Assembly: GCA_016721005.1 (NCBI GenBank)
Contig: JADKJM010000019.1
Location: 186,001 to 250,000 of the forward strand
Source of the DNA: Flavobacteriales bacterium
GTDB lineage: Bacteria > Bacteroidota > Bacteroidia > Flavobacteriales_F > PHOS-HE28
Direction: 5' to 3'
DNA: 64,000 bases
Made by a program: the position numbers and the translations under genes. Positions 37,043-49,472 of this stretch are shown piece by piece. Each line of letters begins with the position of its first letter. The stretch's first letter is position 1. A model generated the notes under the pieces. That model did no database searches and was not told the origin of the DNA. It was given only the letters and a program-made list of their open reading frames with translations.

Positions 37043-37555
37043 TCAATGTTTAACGGAGCGGCCTGCCTGCAAGAGCGCGGCTCCGTTGGCTCGCATCATA
37101 TCAGCGGTGTACTCATGGTCCTGCACGAAGGCCGTGGCCTGTTTGTTCCATTTGATGATGGCGAAGGGATAGTCCAGGACGTCCGTATCCGCACCTTCAT
37201 ACTTGGTCGCCACGAGCATGCTCATTTCGATCCCGATGGGCGCAAGGCCCATAACATCCGCAGGGATCTTCGCGCGGGTATCCACCAGCATTCGTTTGGG
37301 CAGGAAGCCTTCCATTTCGAAGACGATCGCGAACTCCTTGTTCAGCCCAAGACCCAATCCAAAGCGACCGCCCTTGTCCGTAACCTGATGACCGACAACA
37401 TCATTGCCGTCATACACCGTCACCGAACATCCCTCCAATTTCCGCTCACCGTCGGTTATCCGACCCGTGACCTCCAGGATAAGTGTGTCCAGGTCCTGGG
37501 CGGCCCCTACGGTCGCGATGCAAAATGTGAACGCAATGAACAAGTTCCGGTACAT
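37043..37555 (-). CDS. Small exported protein with carboxypeptidase-regulatory-like fold
   Basis: 170 residues: signal peptide MYRNLFIAFTFCIATVGAAQ, then a beta-sandwich segment typical of CarboxypepD_reg-like domains (LILEVTGRITDGERKLEGCS, GRFGLGLGLNKEFAIVFEME, then FLPKRMLVDT). The C-terminal 60 residues are less regular. It is probably periplasmic or outer-membrane associated. No partner receptor is adjacent. Confidence 0.75.
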   Translation of the reverse strand: MYRNLFIAFTFCIATVGAAQDLDTLILEVTGRITDGERKLEGCSVTVYDGNDVVGHQVTDKGGRFGLGLGLNKEFAIVFEMEGFLPKRMLVDTRAKIPADVMGLAPIGIEMSMLVATKYEGADTDVLDYPFAIIKWNKQATAFVQDHEYTADMMRANGAALLQAGRSVKH

Positions 37556-37603
37556 GGCCCCCTTGTACCCCGAAGGAATGCGGCAGGTTACGTGCGTGCC
37601 CGG

Positions 37604-37640
37604 AACGCGAAAGGGCGAGGATGCCCCCGCCCTTCGCGTT
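37604..37640 (-). terminator. Intrinsic terminator after the T9SS repeat protein
   Basis: On the minus strand AACGCGAAGGGCG pairs with CGCCCTTTCGCGTT across a 10-nt loop (one A bulged), 15 nt beyond the stop at 37655. It is a strong GC stem, but the following tract is only weakly T-rich. Confidence 0.6.
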
Positions 37641-37654
37641 CTCGAGTTCGGTAC

Positions 37655-41371
<3,717 letters not shown>

Positions 41372-41540
41372 TTCCGGGTTATCTATCTGTTGAGAAGGTC
41401 TAGGGTCCGATCATCTCATGATCGGGGTTCTGTTCGGTCGGCGAAGGTTCGATCAAAGCGGGATCTTCCCGTCACCACGGGCTTATCATTTTTCCACAAG
41501 CAAGGACCGGATATGGCGACCGTCGGTTGCCGCACACCTG

Positions 41541-41578
41541 AAAATAAGAAGGGCGTCCACCTCGCGGTGAACGCCCTT
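41541..41578 (-). terminator. Intrinsic terminator after the GEVED T9SS gene
   Basis: On the minus strand, AAGGGCGTTCACC pairs with GGTGGACGCCCTT (one mismatch, loop GCGA), followed by CTTATTTTC. It lies 20 nt after the stop at 41598. A good rho-independent shape. Confidence 0.7.
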
Positions 41579-41597
41579 CAACAGATCCCTTGATCGA

Positions 41598-44258
41598 TCA
41601 GCGCACGACGATGCGCTGCTCGTAGGTCCGCTCAGCTGACGTGAGTCGCAGCAGGTAGGTGCCTGTGGCCAATCGGCCGGCCAATTGAAGTGGCAACACG
41701 CTGTCCGCGCTAACGGAGCGGCGGTTGTTGTACACCACCCGACCGGTCATGTCCAGCACGTCCATCGTTACCATACCCTCAACACCCGCATAGCGGATGG
41801 TGAAGTCGCCGTTGCTCGGGTTGGGGAATACCGCCCAACCTGAAGCGTTCAACTCGTTCGCCCCGGTGATGATGCCGATCATGTCCACGGTGTAATCCTC
41901 CACCTGACCATACGTCGAAGTATCGCACGGCGTGGCGTTCGGAGTGTTCTGGTAGTCCACTCCAACATAGGTATCGTGTAGGCGAACACGCATGCGGGTC
42001 GTGCCAGCCAAAGCAGTCAGCGGTACAGCGACCATACCGGTGTGGGGGCCAATGCCGGTGGGCGAGGAGAACATCAATTCACCTGCATCGAAGGTGGAAC
42101 TGTGATCCCAATCGATCCAAGCCAACACCTGGTCCGTTGCATAGCCTGCCGCGATCGTCACCGAGATCGGGTAGGAAACACCGGCCACGACTGAGGCGGT
42201 CTGGCTGGTGAAGTCCTCGAATCCGGCGGCGCTGGAGGAGGTGTTGTTGAGGTCTGCGAAGGTCACATTGCTGATCTTCTCGAACTGGGTGCTCGCCGCA
42301 CCTGCTTCGCAGTAATCGCCAGGACTGGCACAGGCCGTGGCGGAAACATCAATACTGTATGGCCCGATCGCCATAGCCGGATCCATGAGCACCGGCAAAT
42401 ACCACGTGCCCGCAGGTAGGTTGAAGTACGACACCACGTAATTATTCGGGCATGTTGTGGCTTCATAGGCGCCAAGCACGTAAGTATTCCCTGGGCAGCT
42501 ATTCGTCAAGAAGATCCACACGTTCGTAAAGGCCGGGGAAGTGGCGCAATAGGACACCACCACGTTGCTGCACTCGGTCGTGGTGAAGGCATGCCAGACC
42601 GTCGGGTCGAGCGGATCCAAGGGAGAGCCGGGGATCACATCATCGGTGCTGGTCGCATTCGTGTTATCACCTGTGAAGGTGACCGTGGCTCCAACCGCCA
42701 AGGCGACCGGGGTCACATCGAAGCACAGGTCATTCGGCGGGGTAGGTCCGCCGCCGCCGATGTTCACGGTGTAGTCCTCCACCTGCCCGTAGGTGGATGT
42801 ACCGCATGCCGTGGCATTCGGAGTGTTCGTGTAGTCGGGTCCTACATAGGTATCATGTAGGCGGATGCGCATCCGTGTGGTCCCTGCCATAGCGCCTCCC
42901 GGGATGGCAATGGTACCCGCATGCGGGCCCGCCCCGAGCGCGGAGGTATACACGAGTTCGCCCGGCTCGAAGCTCAGGCTATGGTCGAAGTCGATCCAGA
43001 TCAATACCTCATCGGTAGCATATCCATCGGTCAACGTCACGGTCATAGGATAGGACTGGCCAGCGGTCATGTTGCCTGTAACGGCTGTGAAATCCTCATA
43101 CCCCAGCGCGGCGGTGGAGGTGTTGTTGATGTCCGCTACGGCCACGTTCCCGATCTTCTCGAGGCCAGCAGCAGTGCTGGTGGCGCTTGCGGCGCAATAG
43201 CCCGTTCCACATGCCGTGCTCGTTACACTGATGCTATACGCTCCGACCGGTGTATTGGCCGGATCCACCATGACCGGGATGTAGTAGGTGCCGGCAGGCA
43301 GCTCCGCAAAGCTCAAGGTGCAATTGTCGGGAGAGGTCGTTCCGGTCAACACACCCGTAACGAAGTCCGGGCAACTCACCGCCAAGTTCACGAGGAAATT
43401 TGTGAACTCCGAACCGGGCACGCAATAGCCGATGTCGATGTTCGAGCACTCCGTGGTCGTGAAGGCCTCCCACACGATCACGAAAGTCGTCGGGGCATCC
43501 ACCGTGGCGCCGGTGTTGTCACCACTCATGGTGAGCGTACCGGGTACCGAAAGGCTGTGGACCACCGCACCACCACACTCATCATTCGGTGGGGTTCCGC
43601 CGCCAGCGGCGATCTGGATCACATAGTCCTCGATCTCGCCATAGCTCGCCACGCCGCAAGGTGTGTCGTTGAAGTTGTTGGTGTAGGCCGAACCATCATG
43701 CGTGTCGTGCAAGCGAATGCGCATACGCGTGGTACCCACGGTCGCCCCGCCAGGAACGGTGATGTTCCCGGTGTACGCCGTCACCGCACCGATGGTGGAG
43801 GTGAAGGCGAGCTCACCCGCATCCTCGAAATCCATGTCCTGGTTATAGTCGATCCATACGAGGACCTGGTTCTCCGCGTACGAGGTCCCACCAGCAAGGC
43901 TGCTGCTCACCCCGACCGAGATCGGGTAGGTCATGCCTGCCGTTACGTTACCGGTAACCGCCGAGTAGTAGGTGTAAGCCGGAACAACAGGGGGTGCATT
44001 GGGCGACGTGTTGTCGATCCCAGCGAAGTTCACGTTGATGATCCGCTCATCGAGACCAAGATCGGTCCCATCGGCTTCGGCCACGCAATACCCACCTCCA
44101 CGGGACTCCGTGTGGGCAGGCTGGGCGGTGGACTGAAGAGCGGTCATGTGCCGACGAGGACCGAGGTCCAGCCGGGACTGGCCTTGCATGAAGGCCCCGG
44201 GAAGTAGGGCCACGGCCATTAGTACAAGGCGTAGGGTAGTTGTTTTGTTCATTTCCAT
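41598..44258 (-). CDS. T9SS type A protein with three GEVED domains
   Basis: 886 residues. Signal peptide region TTLRLVLMAVALLPGAFMQG, then three GEVED units, each with a YCxAxA start, a V-x-W-I-D-x-N/D-x-(D/S) calcium-like loop (VLVWIDYNQDMDFEDAGELA, VLIWIDFDHSLSFEPGELVY, VLAWIDWDHSSTFDAGELMF), TRMR(I/V)RLHDT and YGE/QVEDY. Between them are NDxC-type domains with WHAFTTTECSNV. The C-terminal sorting domain starts WAVFPNPSNGDFTIRY. Start at 44258 or 44252 (both ATG). Surface-exposed cargo; ligand unknown. Confidence 0.88.
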   Translation of the reverse strand: MEMNKTTTLRLVLMAVALLPGAFMQGQSRLDLGPRRHMTALQSTAQPAHTESRGGGYCVAEADGTDLGLDERIINVNFAGIDNTSPNAPPVVPAYTYYSAVTGNVTAGMTYPISVGVSSSLAGGTSYAENQVLVWIDYNQDMDFEDAGELAFTSTIGAVTAYTGNITVPGGATVGTTRMRIRLHDTHDGSAYTNNFNDTPCGVASYGEIEDYVIQIAAGGGTPPNDECGGAVVHSLSVPGTLTMSGDNTGATVDAPTTFVIVWEAFTTTECSNIDIGYCVPGSEFTNFLVNLAVSCPDFVTGVLTGTTSPDNCTLSFAELPAGTYYIPVMVDPANTPVGAYSISVTSTACGTGYCAASATSTAAGLEKIGNVAVADINNTSTAALGYEDFTAVTGNMTAGQSYPMTVTLTDGYATDEVLIWIDFDHSLSFEPGELVYTSALGAGPHAGTIAIPGGAMAGTTRMRIRLHDTYVGPDYTNTPNATACGTSTYGQVEDYTVNIGGGGPTPPNDLCFDVTPVALAVGATVTFTGDNTNATSTDDVIPGSPLDPLDPTVWHAFTTTECSNVVVSYCATSPAFTNVWIFLTNSCPGNTYVLGAYEATTCPNNYVVSYFNLPAGTWYLPVLMDPAMAIGPYSIDVSATACASPGDYCEAGAASTQFEKISNVTFADLNNTSSSAAGFEDFTSQTASVVAGVSYPISVTIAAGYATDQVLAWIDWDHSSTFDAGELMFSSPTGIGPHTGMVAVPLTALAGTTRMRVRLHDTYVGVDYQNTPNATPCDTSTYGQVEDYTVDMIGIITGANELNASGWAVFPNPSNGDFTIRYAGVEGMVTMDVLDMTGRVVYNNRRSVSADSVLPLQLAGRLATGTYLLRLTSAERTYEQRIVVR

Positions 44259-44333
44259 GTTCGGTTAGGAAGGGGACGAAGGGACGAATACCCATCCGCT
44301 TTTCCAAGGGCTTTCTCATCCACCTTTGCCGTC

Positions 44334-45119
44334 ATGGATGTTCAACTGAACGGTAAACGCGCGCTGATCCTCGGCGCTTCACAAGGGATCGGGCGTGCGA
44401 TCGCACAGGAATTCGCAGCGCTCGGTGCCGAACTCGTCCTGTTGGCGCGTGATCGCGGAAAGCTGGAAGCACTGCGTGTTGAACTTCCGGGGGATGGCCA
44501 TTCCACCCATCGGATCATCGCTGTGGATATGGCCGATACACCAGCACTGGAGGTTGCAATTGGTGATCTGTGCGCCGAGGGTTCAGTCGATGTCATTGTG
44601 AATAACAGCGGTGGGCCGCCCCCAGGGTTGGCGCACACTGCCGAGTTGGATGCGTTCGAAGCCGCATTCCGCCAACACCTTCTGGCCTTTCAAGCTGTGG
44701 TGCGCGCAGCGGTTCCCGGGATGAAGGAGCGCCGGGATGGTCGGATCATCAACATCATCAGTACCAGCGTGAAGCAACCCTTGCACAACCTTGGTGTGAG
44801 CAACACCATTCGCGGAGCGGTTGCACAATGGAGCAAGACGCTTGCGAATGAACTCGGTCCGTTCGGTATCACGGTGAACAATGTCCTGCCGGGTGCAACA
44901 AGCACGGATCGTCTTACAGCGATCATCCGGAACAAGAGTATGAAGGGCGGCACCACGGACGAGCAAGCCAAGGAGGAGATGCTGGATGAGATCCCGTTGC
45001 ACCGGTTCGCCACGCCCGAGGAGATCGCGTTCGCCGTGGCTTTCCTTGCGGGTCCATCGGGGGCCTACATCAACGGCATCAACCTGCCGGTGGACGGTGG
45101 ACGGACGGCTTGCCTTTGA
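44334..45119 (+). CDS. SDR-family oxidoreductase lacking the YxxxK motif
   Basis: 261 residues with a Rossmann NAD(P) site GASQGIGRAIA, DMAD and the NNSGGPPPG segment replacing the usual NNAG. At the normal active site the sequence is STSVKQPLHNLGVSNTIRGA, with no YxxxK; Ser/Asn/Arg occupy the expected positions. A subfamily of FabG-like proteins with LSNTLR in place of YxxxK exists, so this is unlikely to be a sequencing fault. C-terminal LPVDGG is standard. It lies about 7 kb from kynurenine genes that in related genomes cluster with an SDR, so a pathway link is possible but inferred. Confidence 0.85.
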   Translation: MDVQLNGKRALILGASQGIGRAIAQEFAALGAELVLLARDRGKLEALRVELPGDGHSTHRIIAVDMADTPALEVAIGDLCAEGSVDVIVNNSGGPPPGLAHTAELDAFEAAFRQHLLAFQAVVRAAVPGMKERRDGRIINIISTSVKQPLHNLGVSNTIRGAVAQWSKTLANELGPFGITVNNVLPGATSTDRLTAIIRNKSMKGGTTDEQAKEEMLDEIPLHRFATPEEIAFAVAFLAGPSGAYINGINLPVDGGRTACL

Positions 45120-45307
45120 CCGTTCGTGGGCTGAAGGCAAACGCCGCGTGGTATCGGATCACAATGGTCCCCAGCTTCGCCTGGCACCAGCAATGCCCGC
45201 TCGCCCCCTTCGGCCAAGATGATCATGAACCCCGGGAAGCTCCGCGATGATAGGCGCTCATCACCGACCCACGCGTTGCGGATCGCGCTATCACGCGAGC
45301 ATCCGCA

Positions 45308-46003
45308 CTAGGGAACCACCAAACGGAATCCCTTCCCGTGGATGTTGATGATCTCCAGCGATGGGTCGTCCCTGAGGTACTTCCGAAGCTTGGCGATGTA
45401 CACGTCCATGCTCCGGCCGTTGAAATAACTGTCATTGCCCCAGACCTCTTGCAGGGCCTTGGAGCGGTCCAGCACATCGTTGCTGTGCATACACAGCAAG
45501 CGTAGAAGATCAGATTCCTTCGTCGTTAATTTTCTTTCGCGGATCGGTGTTCGCAGGTGCTGCTTGCGCACATCGAACGTGCAGGACCCCAGCGTGTACT
45601 TGACCGGTTCCTCCGCTTTGGCAACCACTCCTTTCGTGCGGCGAAGTACCGCTTCCATCCGCAGGATCAATTCCTCCATTCCGAACGGCTTGGTGATGTA
45701 ATCATCGGCACCGCTCTGGAATCCTTGGATGGTGTCCTGCTTCATGCTGCGAGCGGTGAGGAAGATGATCGGCACTTCGGGATCCTTCGCGCGGATCTCC
45801 TTCGCCAATGTGAATCCATCCTTCAACGGTAGCATGACATCCAGGATGAGCAGGTCGAAGCGGTTCTTGGCATAGGCCTGCGCACCTTGCTTCCCGTCGG
45901 TGCGCAACTCCGCTTCATATCCCTTGGCGCGCAAGTAACCCGAGAGGAGGAGGCCCAGATTGTCATCGTCCTCCACGACGAGGACCTTGGTGGGTGTGGT
46001 CAT
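45308..46003 (-). CDS. OmpR/PhoB-type response regulator
   Basis: 231 residues. Receiver domain: VLVVEDDDNLGLLLSGYLRA, phosphoacceptor Asp in LLILDVMLPLKDGF (about residue 55), Thr/Lys switch in IIFLTARS and ITKPFGMEEL. The C-terminal winged-helix DNA-binding domain runs from LRTPIRERKLTTKESDLLRL to SMDVYIAKLRKYL and INIHGKGFRLVVP. It is encoded downstream of and overlapping the histidine kinase gene by 41 nt, so they form one two-component system. The target genes are not evident. Confidence 0.94.
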   Translation of the reverse strand: MTTPTKVLVVEDDDNLGLLLSGYLRAKGYEAELRTDGKQGAQAYAKNRFDLLILDVMLPLKDGFTLAKEIRAKDPEVPIIFLTARSMKQDTIQGFQSGADDYITKPFGMEELILRMEAVLRRTKGVVAKAEEPVKYTLGSCTFDVRKQHLRTPIRERKLTTKESDLLRLLCMHSNDVLDRSKALQEVWGNDSYFNGRSMDVYIAKLRKYLRDDPSLEIINIHGKGFRLVVP

Positions 46004-47528
46004 GTTCAAAGGGAAAGAAGATGTGGAATGTACTGCCTTGTCCGGGTGTGCTCTCCACGGTGATCCGCCCGCCGTGTCCATCCACCACGTTCTTCACGTA
46101 GCTCAGGCCCAGGCCGAACCCCTTGGCGTTATGCAGGTCACCGGTAGGTACACGGTAAAGCCGGTCGAAGATCTTGCGCTGTTCCGAACGCGATATGCCG
46201 ATGCCATTATCGGCGATCGAGAGCGTGATCCCTTGATCATCATTGCGGCTGGTGATCCGGATGCGTGGCTCCGTCTCCGAATACTTCACCGCGTTGTCGA
46301 TCAGGTTGTAGAGCAGGTTCGTCAGGTGGATCCGATCGCCCCGGAGGTGATGGATCTCCGCTTTCGTGTCCAGTTCCACTTTGCCGTTCCGACGTGAAAC
46401 GAGCAGGTGGCTACTGCGCACCACATCATCGATCACCGCGTGCAGGTCCAGGTCAACGGGTTTCAGCACCATGTGGCCGCTATCCTGCACGGCGCTCAAC
46501 AACACATTCTCCACCAGCGCCCCGAGTCGCTTGTTCTCGTCCCGGATCATATTCGTGTAGCTGCGCACTTGCTCCTCCGATCGCGGTATGGACGGATCAG
46601 AGAGCGCCTCGCAGGCAAGACCGATCGTACTTATGGGCGTTTTGAGTTCGTGCGTCAGGTTGTTCACGAGATCGTTCCGGATGTCACTGATCCGTTTCTG
46701 CCGCACGATCGTGCGAATGGTATGAACGAACGCGAGCGCGATCACGATCACGAATAGCACGGATGCCACGAGCATCGGCCAAAGGCCGCTCAATCGCGAA
46801 GCCCGGGTCTGGTTCACGAACACATGAAGGAAGTGTGCATGGCCTCCGGGATCATGCCTGAAAAGCCGTTCGCGATGCACGCTCGATCGGAGCAGGCTCG
46901 TATCAACCTTGGCCGCACCGGGCAGATCCTCCCAAACTCCTTCCCCGGAGAACACGCCCCAAGGGATCGCACCGTCCACCCCCAACGGGGCAAGGCGCGT
47001 GATCAGCAGTGAATCGACAAGCATGGCATCCACCCGTTGGCCGATGGCACGACGGGCTTGCCCTGAAAGGATACCCCTGACCAGGTCGGTCACCATCTCT
47101 TCGTAGTGCTCCGGCTCTTCGTAGTGTTTCAGCGGTTGGTTCCCGGCAGCGCTTCCTTGGGAAGGAAGCTCCGCTGGTGGGGACGGCGAAATGACCTCAT
47201 CTCCCTCGTGGATCCCCATCGGCTTCTCCAAGGGTGTGGCCTCTTCCTTCAACCGCGTGTCCTCATGCATGCTCGACGCCTCCATAAGCCGGAGCGAATC
47301 CAACTTCACCAGCAACCTCCTGCCCGTCCGGTGGCGCCTGAGTTCACCCATCCGCTCGGTGCGCTCCAGAACATCGCTCACGTCGAACAGCGCATTGTCC
47401 ACAGCGCGTGAGAACTGCTCTTGGCGGAGTTCCATCGTCTCATGGATCCAAACTACTTGGATCACGATCAAACCCACCAATGCGAGTGAGATCGACACCA
47501 ACATGCCGACGATGAATCGCTTGTCCAC
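45963..47528 (-). CDS. Membrane sensor histidine kinase
   Basis: 521 residues: first membrane segment MLVSISLALVGLIVIQVVWI, a periplasmic sensor region of about 220 residues with no named domain, a second membrane segment LWPMLVASVLFVIVIALAFV, then dimerisation helix with phospho-His in LVNNLTHELKTPISTIGL, N-box LLYNLIDNAVKYS, G1 DNGIGIS and G2 GFGLGLSYVK. Start GTG 47528 (VDKRFIVGML), with an alternative TTG just before; TAGTTTCG upstream resembles the -7 box. Partner of the adjacent OmpR-type regulator. Stimulus unknown. Confidence 0.92.
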   Translation of the reverse strand: MDKRFIVGMLVSISLALVGLIVIQVVWIHETMELRQEQFSRAVDNALFDVSDVLERTERMGELRRHRTGRRLLVKLDSLRLMEASSMHEDTRLKEEATPLEKPMGIHEGDEVISPSPPAELPSQGSAAGNQPLKHYEEPEHYEEMVTDLVRGILSGQARRAIGQRVDAMLVDSLLITRLAPLGVDGAIPWGVFSGEGVWEDLPGAAKVDTSLLRSSVHRERLFRHDPGGHAHFLHVFVNQTRASRLSGLWPMLVASVLFVIVIALAFVHTIRTIVRQKRISDIRNDLVNNLTHELKTPISTIGLACEALSDPSIPRSEEQVRSYTNMIRDENKRLGALVENVLLSAVQDSGHMVLKPVDLDLHAVIDDVVRSSHLLVSRRNGKVELDTKAEIHHLRGDRIHLTNLLYNLIDNAVKYSETEPRIRITSRNDDQGITLSIADNGIGISRSEQRKIFDRLYRVPTGDLHNAKGFGLGLSYVKNVVDGHGGRITVESTPGQGSTFHIFFPFEHDHTHQGPRRGGR

Positions 47529-47791
47529 CAAGCGAAACTACCGCACCCGGCAACGCGAACAGCGCTTAACGCTCTTTAACGTTCCTTATCGGATCATTGA
47601 CGATCATGGCCGCACGGTCGGTCTTCCTTTGTGGTGCAAGAGCGAGGAGCCGCTTGGCGATCCGCCAAGGAACATTTTCAAGAAGCTGCGCTTCGAGTTA
47701 GGTTTTGGTTCTCAGTGCGCAACAAGGGGTCGGAAGGTCTCCACGCAAGTGGGGGCCTTTCCGCCTTTTGGAGCACGTTCGCGAAGGGGTC

Positions 47792-47799
47792 TACATTCG
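47792..47799 (+). promoter_or_regulatory. -7-like box upstream of the aldehyde dehydrogenase gene
   Basis: TACATTCG differs from TAnnTTTG at one position and lies 8 nt before the ATG at 47808. The rest of the gap 47532-47791 shows no gene or strong hairpin. Confidence 0.3.
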
Positions 47800-47807
47800 T
47801 ACACCAC

Positions 47808-49250
47808 ATGCAAAGGATCCTGCACTTCATCAACGGAGAGGAACGGACGGCCGCTAGCGGCTCATGGGTCGATGTCCATGAACCGGCCACCGGCTTGGTG
47901 TATGCGCAACTTGCGGATGGCGATGCACGTGATGTGGACAGCGCAACAGAAGCCGCCCATCAAGCCTTCCCTGTGTGGCGTGCTCTCGGTGTCGAGGGTC
48001 GCAGCCGGATCCTCCTGAAGCTGGCCGACCTGATCGAGCGGGATCTGGAGATGTTCGTTGCCGCGGAATCACGCGACAACGGCAAACCCCTGTTGCTGGC
48101 GCGCAAGGTGGATATCCCGCGAGCGGTTGCGAACATTCGCTTCTTCGCCACGGCGATCCTGCACTTTGCCAGCGAGGCTCACCTCATGGATGATGTGGCA
48201 TTGAACTACACGGATCGGCAACCGATCGGTGTAGCGGGCTGCATCAGTCCATGGAATCTGCCGCTCTATCTGTTCACGTGGAAAGTGGCTCCAGCCTTGG
48301 CTGCTGGTAATTGCGTGGTGGCAAAGCCGAGTGAGATCACTCCATTAACAGCGTCCATGCTCGGGCGGTTGTGCAATGAGGCCGGTATGCCTCCCGGGGT
48401 ATTCAATGTGGTTCAGGGGATCGGTTCGAAGGTGGGTGCAGCGATCACCTCACATCCGCGCATTCCCGCCATCTCCTTCACCGGAGGAACAAGAACGGGT
48501 GCCGAGATCGCGCGCGTAGCAGCGCCCATGTTCAAGAAACTCAGCCTGGAGCTCGGCGGGAAGAATCCCGTGCTTGTCTTTGCCGATTGCGACTTCGAGC
48601 GCATGCTCTCCACCACGATCCACAGCTCCTTCCGCAACCAAGGACAGATCTGTTTATGTGGTTCACGCATCCTCATCGAGCGAAGTATCTATTCGCGCTT
48701 TCGTGATGCCTTCGTGGAGCGCACCAAGGCGCTGCGTGTCGGCGATCCGAAGGATCCCGCATCGGACCTCGGCGCTGTGGTGAGCAAGGATCACATGGAA
48801 AAGGTGTTGTCCTATGTCGCACTCGCCAAAGAAGAAGGTGGGGAGGTGCTGTGCGGGGGAAAGCAGGTCCGCTTGGACGGAGCCTTGGCAGGTGGGTGGT
48901 ATTTGGAACCTACCGTGATCGAAGGCCTTGGTCCGGCATGCCGCACCAACCAGGAAGAGATCTTCGGACCTGTCGTCACCCTTCAACCATTCGACAATGA
49001 GGACCACGCACTCGCATTGGCGAACGATACACCATACGGATTGGCAAGCGTGGTATGGACCCAGGACATTTCACGATCACAACGGGTCGCGCGGAACCTT
49101 CGCAGTGGTATCGTGTGGGTGAACTGTTGGATGGTCCGCGACCTCCGTACACCGTTCGGGGGCATGAAGCAGAGTGGTGTCGGGCGGGAAGGCGGGACCG
49201 AAGCGCTTCGCTTCTTCACCGAGGCGAAGAATGTGTGTATTCGCTATTGA
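47808..49250 (+). CDS. Aldehyde dehydrogenase, 2-aminomuconic/2-hydroxymuconic semialdehyde type
   Basis: An NAD-dependent dehydrogenase of 480 residues, oxidising a muconic semialdehyde to the acid, the step after ACMSD in kynurenine degradation. Conserved parts: ISPWNLPLYLFTWKVAPALA, AKPSEITPLTA, SFTGGTRTGAEI, catalytic Glu in SLELGGKNP, nucleophile Cys in NQGQICLCGSRI (the CLC form is characteristic of muconic-semialdehyde dehydrogenases), and QEEIFGPVVT. The ATG at 47808 (MQRILHFINGEE) is family-like. Separated from the ACMSD pair by other genes. Confidence 0.9.
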   Translation: MQRILHFINGEERTAASGSWVDVHEPATGLVYAQLADGDARDVDSATEAAHQAFPVWRALGVEGRSRILLKLADLIERDLEMFVAAESRDNGKPLLLARKVDIPRAVANIRFFATAILHFASEAHLMDDVALNYTDRQPIGVAGCISPWNLPLYLFTWKVAPALAAGNCVVAKPSEITPLTASMLGRLCNEAGMPPGVFNVVQGIGSKVGAAITSHPRIPAISFTGGTRTGAEIARVAAPMFKKLSLELGGKNPVLVFADCDFERMLSTTIHSSFRNQGQICLCGSRILIERSIYSRFRDAFVERTKALRVGDPKDPASDLGAVVSKDHMEKVLSYVALAKEEGGEVLCGGKQVRLDGALAGGWYLEPTVIEGLGPACRTNQEEIFGPVVTLQPFDNEDHALALANDTPYGLASVVWTQDISRSQRVARNLRSGIVWVNCWMVRDLRTPFGGMKQSGVGREGGTEALRFFTEAKNVCIRY

Positions 49251-49380
49251 ACTCTTCTGATCGCGGGGCGCGAGGCTCCTTCATCCCGTTGGTGAAGAAC
49301 CAACCGAACCTTGTATCGAACCAGCACGCGAAGCGGGAAAGCACATCGGGTATTCCATTCAAGAACGTGAACATGACCTT

Positions 49381-49403
49381 GGGGTTTAGGACACTCTAAC
49401 CCC
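49381..49403. terminator. Short hairpin between convergent genes
   Basis: GGGGTTTAG and CTAACCCC pair (one bulge) across a 6-nt loop, in the 222-nt gap between the aldehyde dehydrogenase and the SiaB-like gene. No T-run. Possibly a shared terminator stem. Confidence 0.35.
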
Positions 49404-49472
49404 GATCGTGTGCCGATCCGTATGTGGCAGTTGCCAAGATCCGTGAACGGTTCCTCCTGAACAGGGATCGGT

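Noticed and set aside
44334..45119. Frameshift as the reason for the missing YxxxK in the SDR protein
   Set aside because: The frame is continuous and the LSNTLR-like replacement fits a known SDR subfamily pattern.
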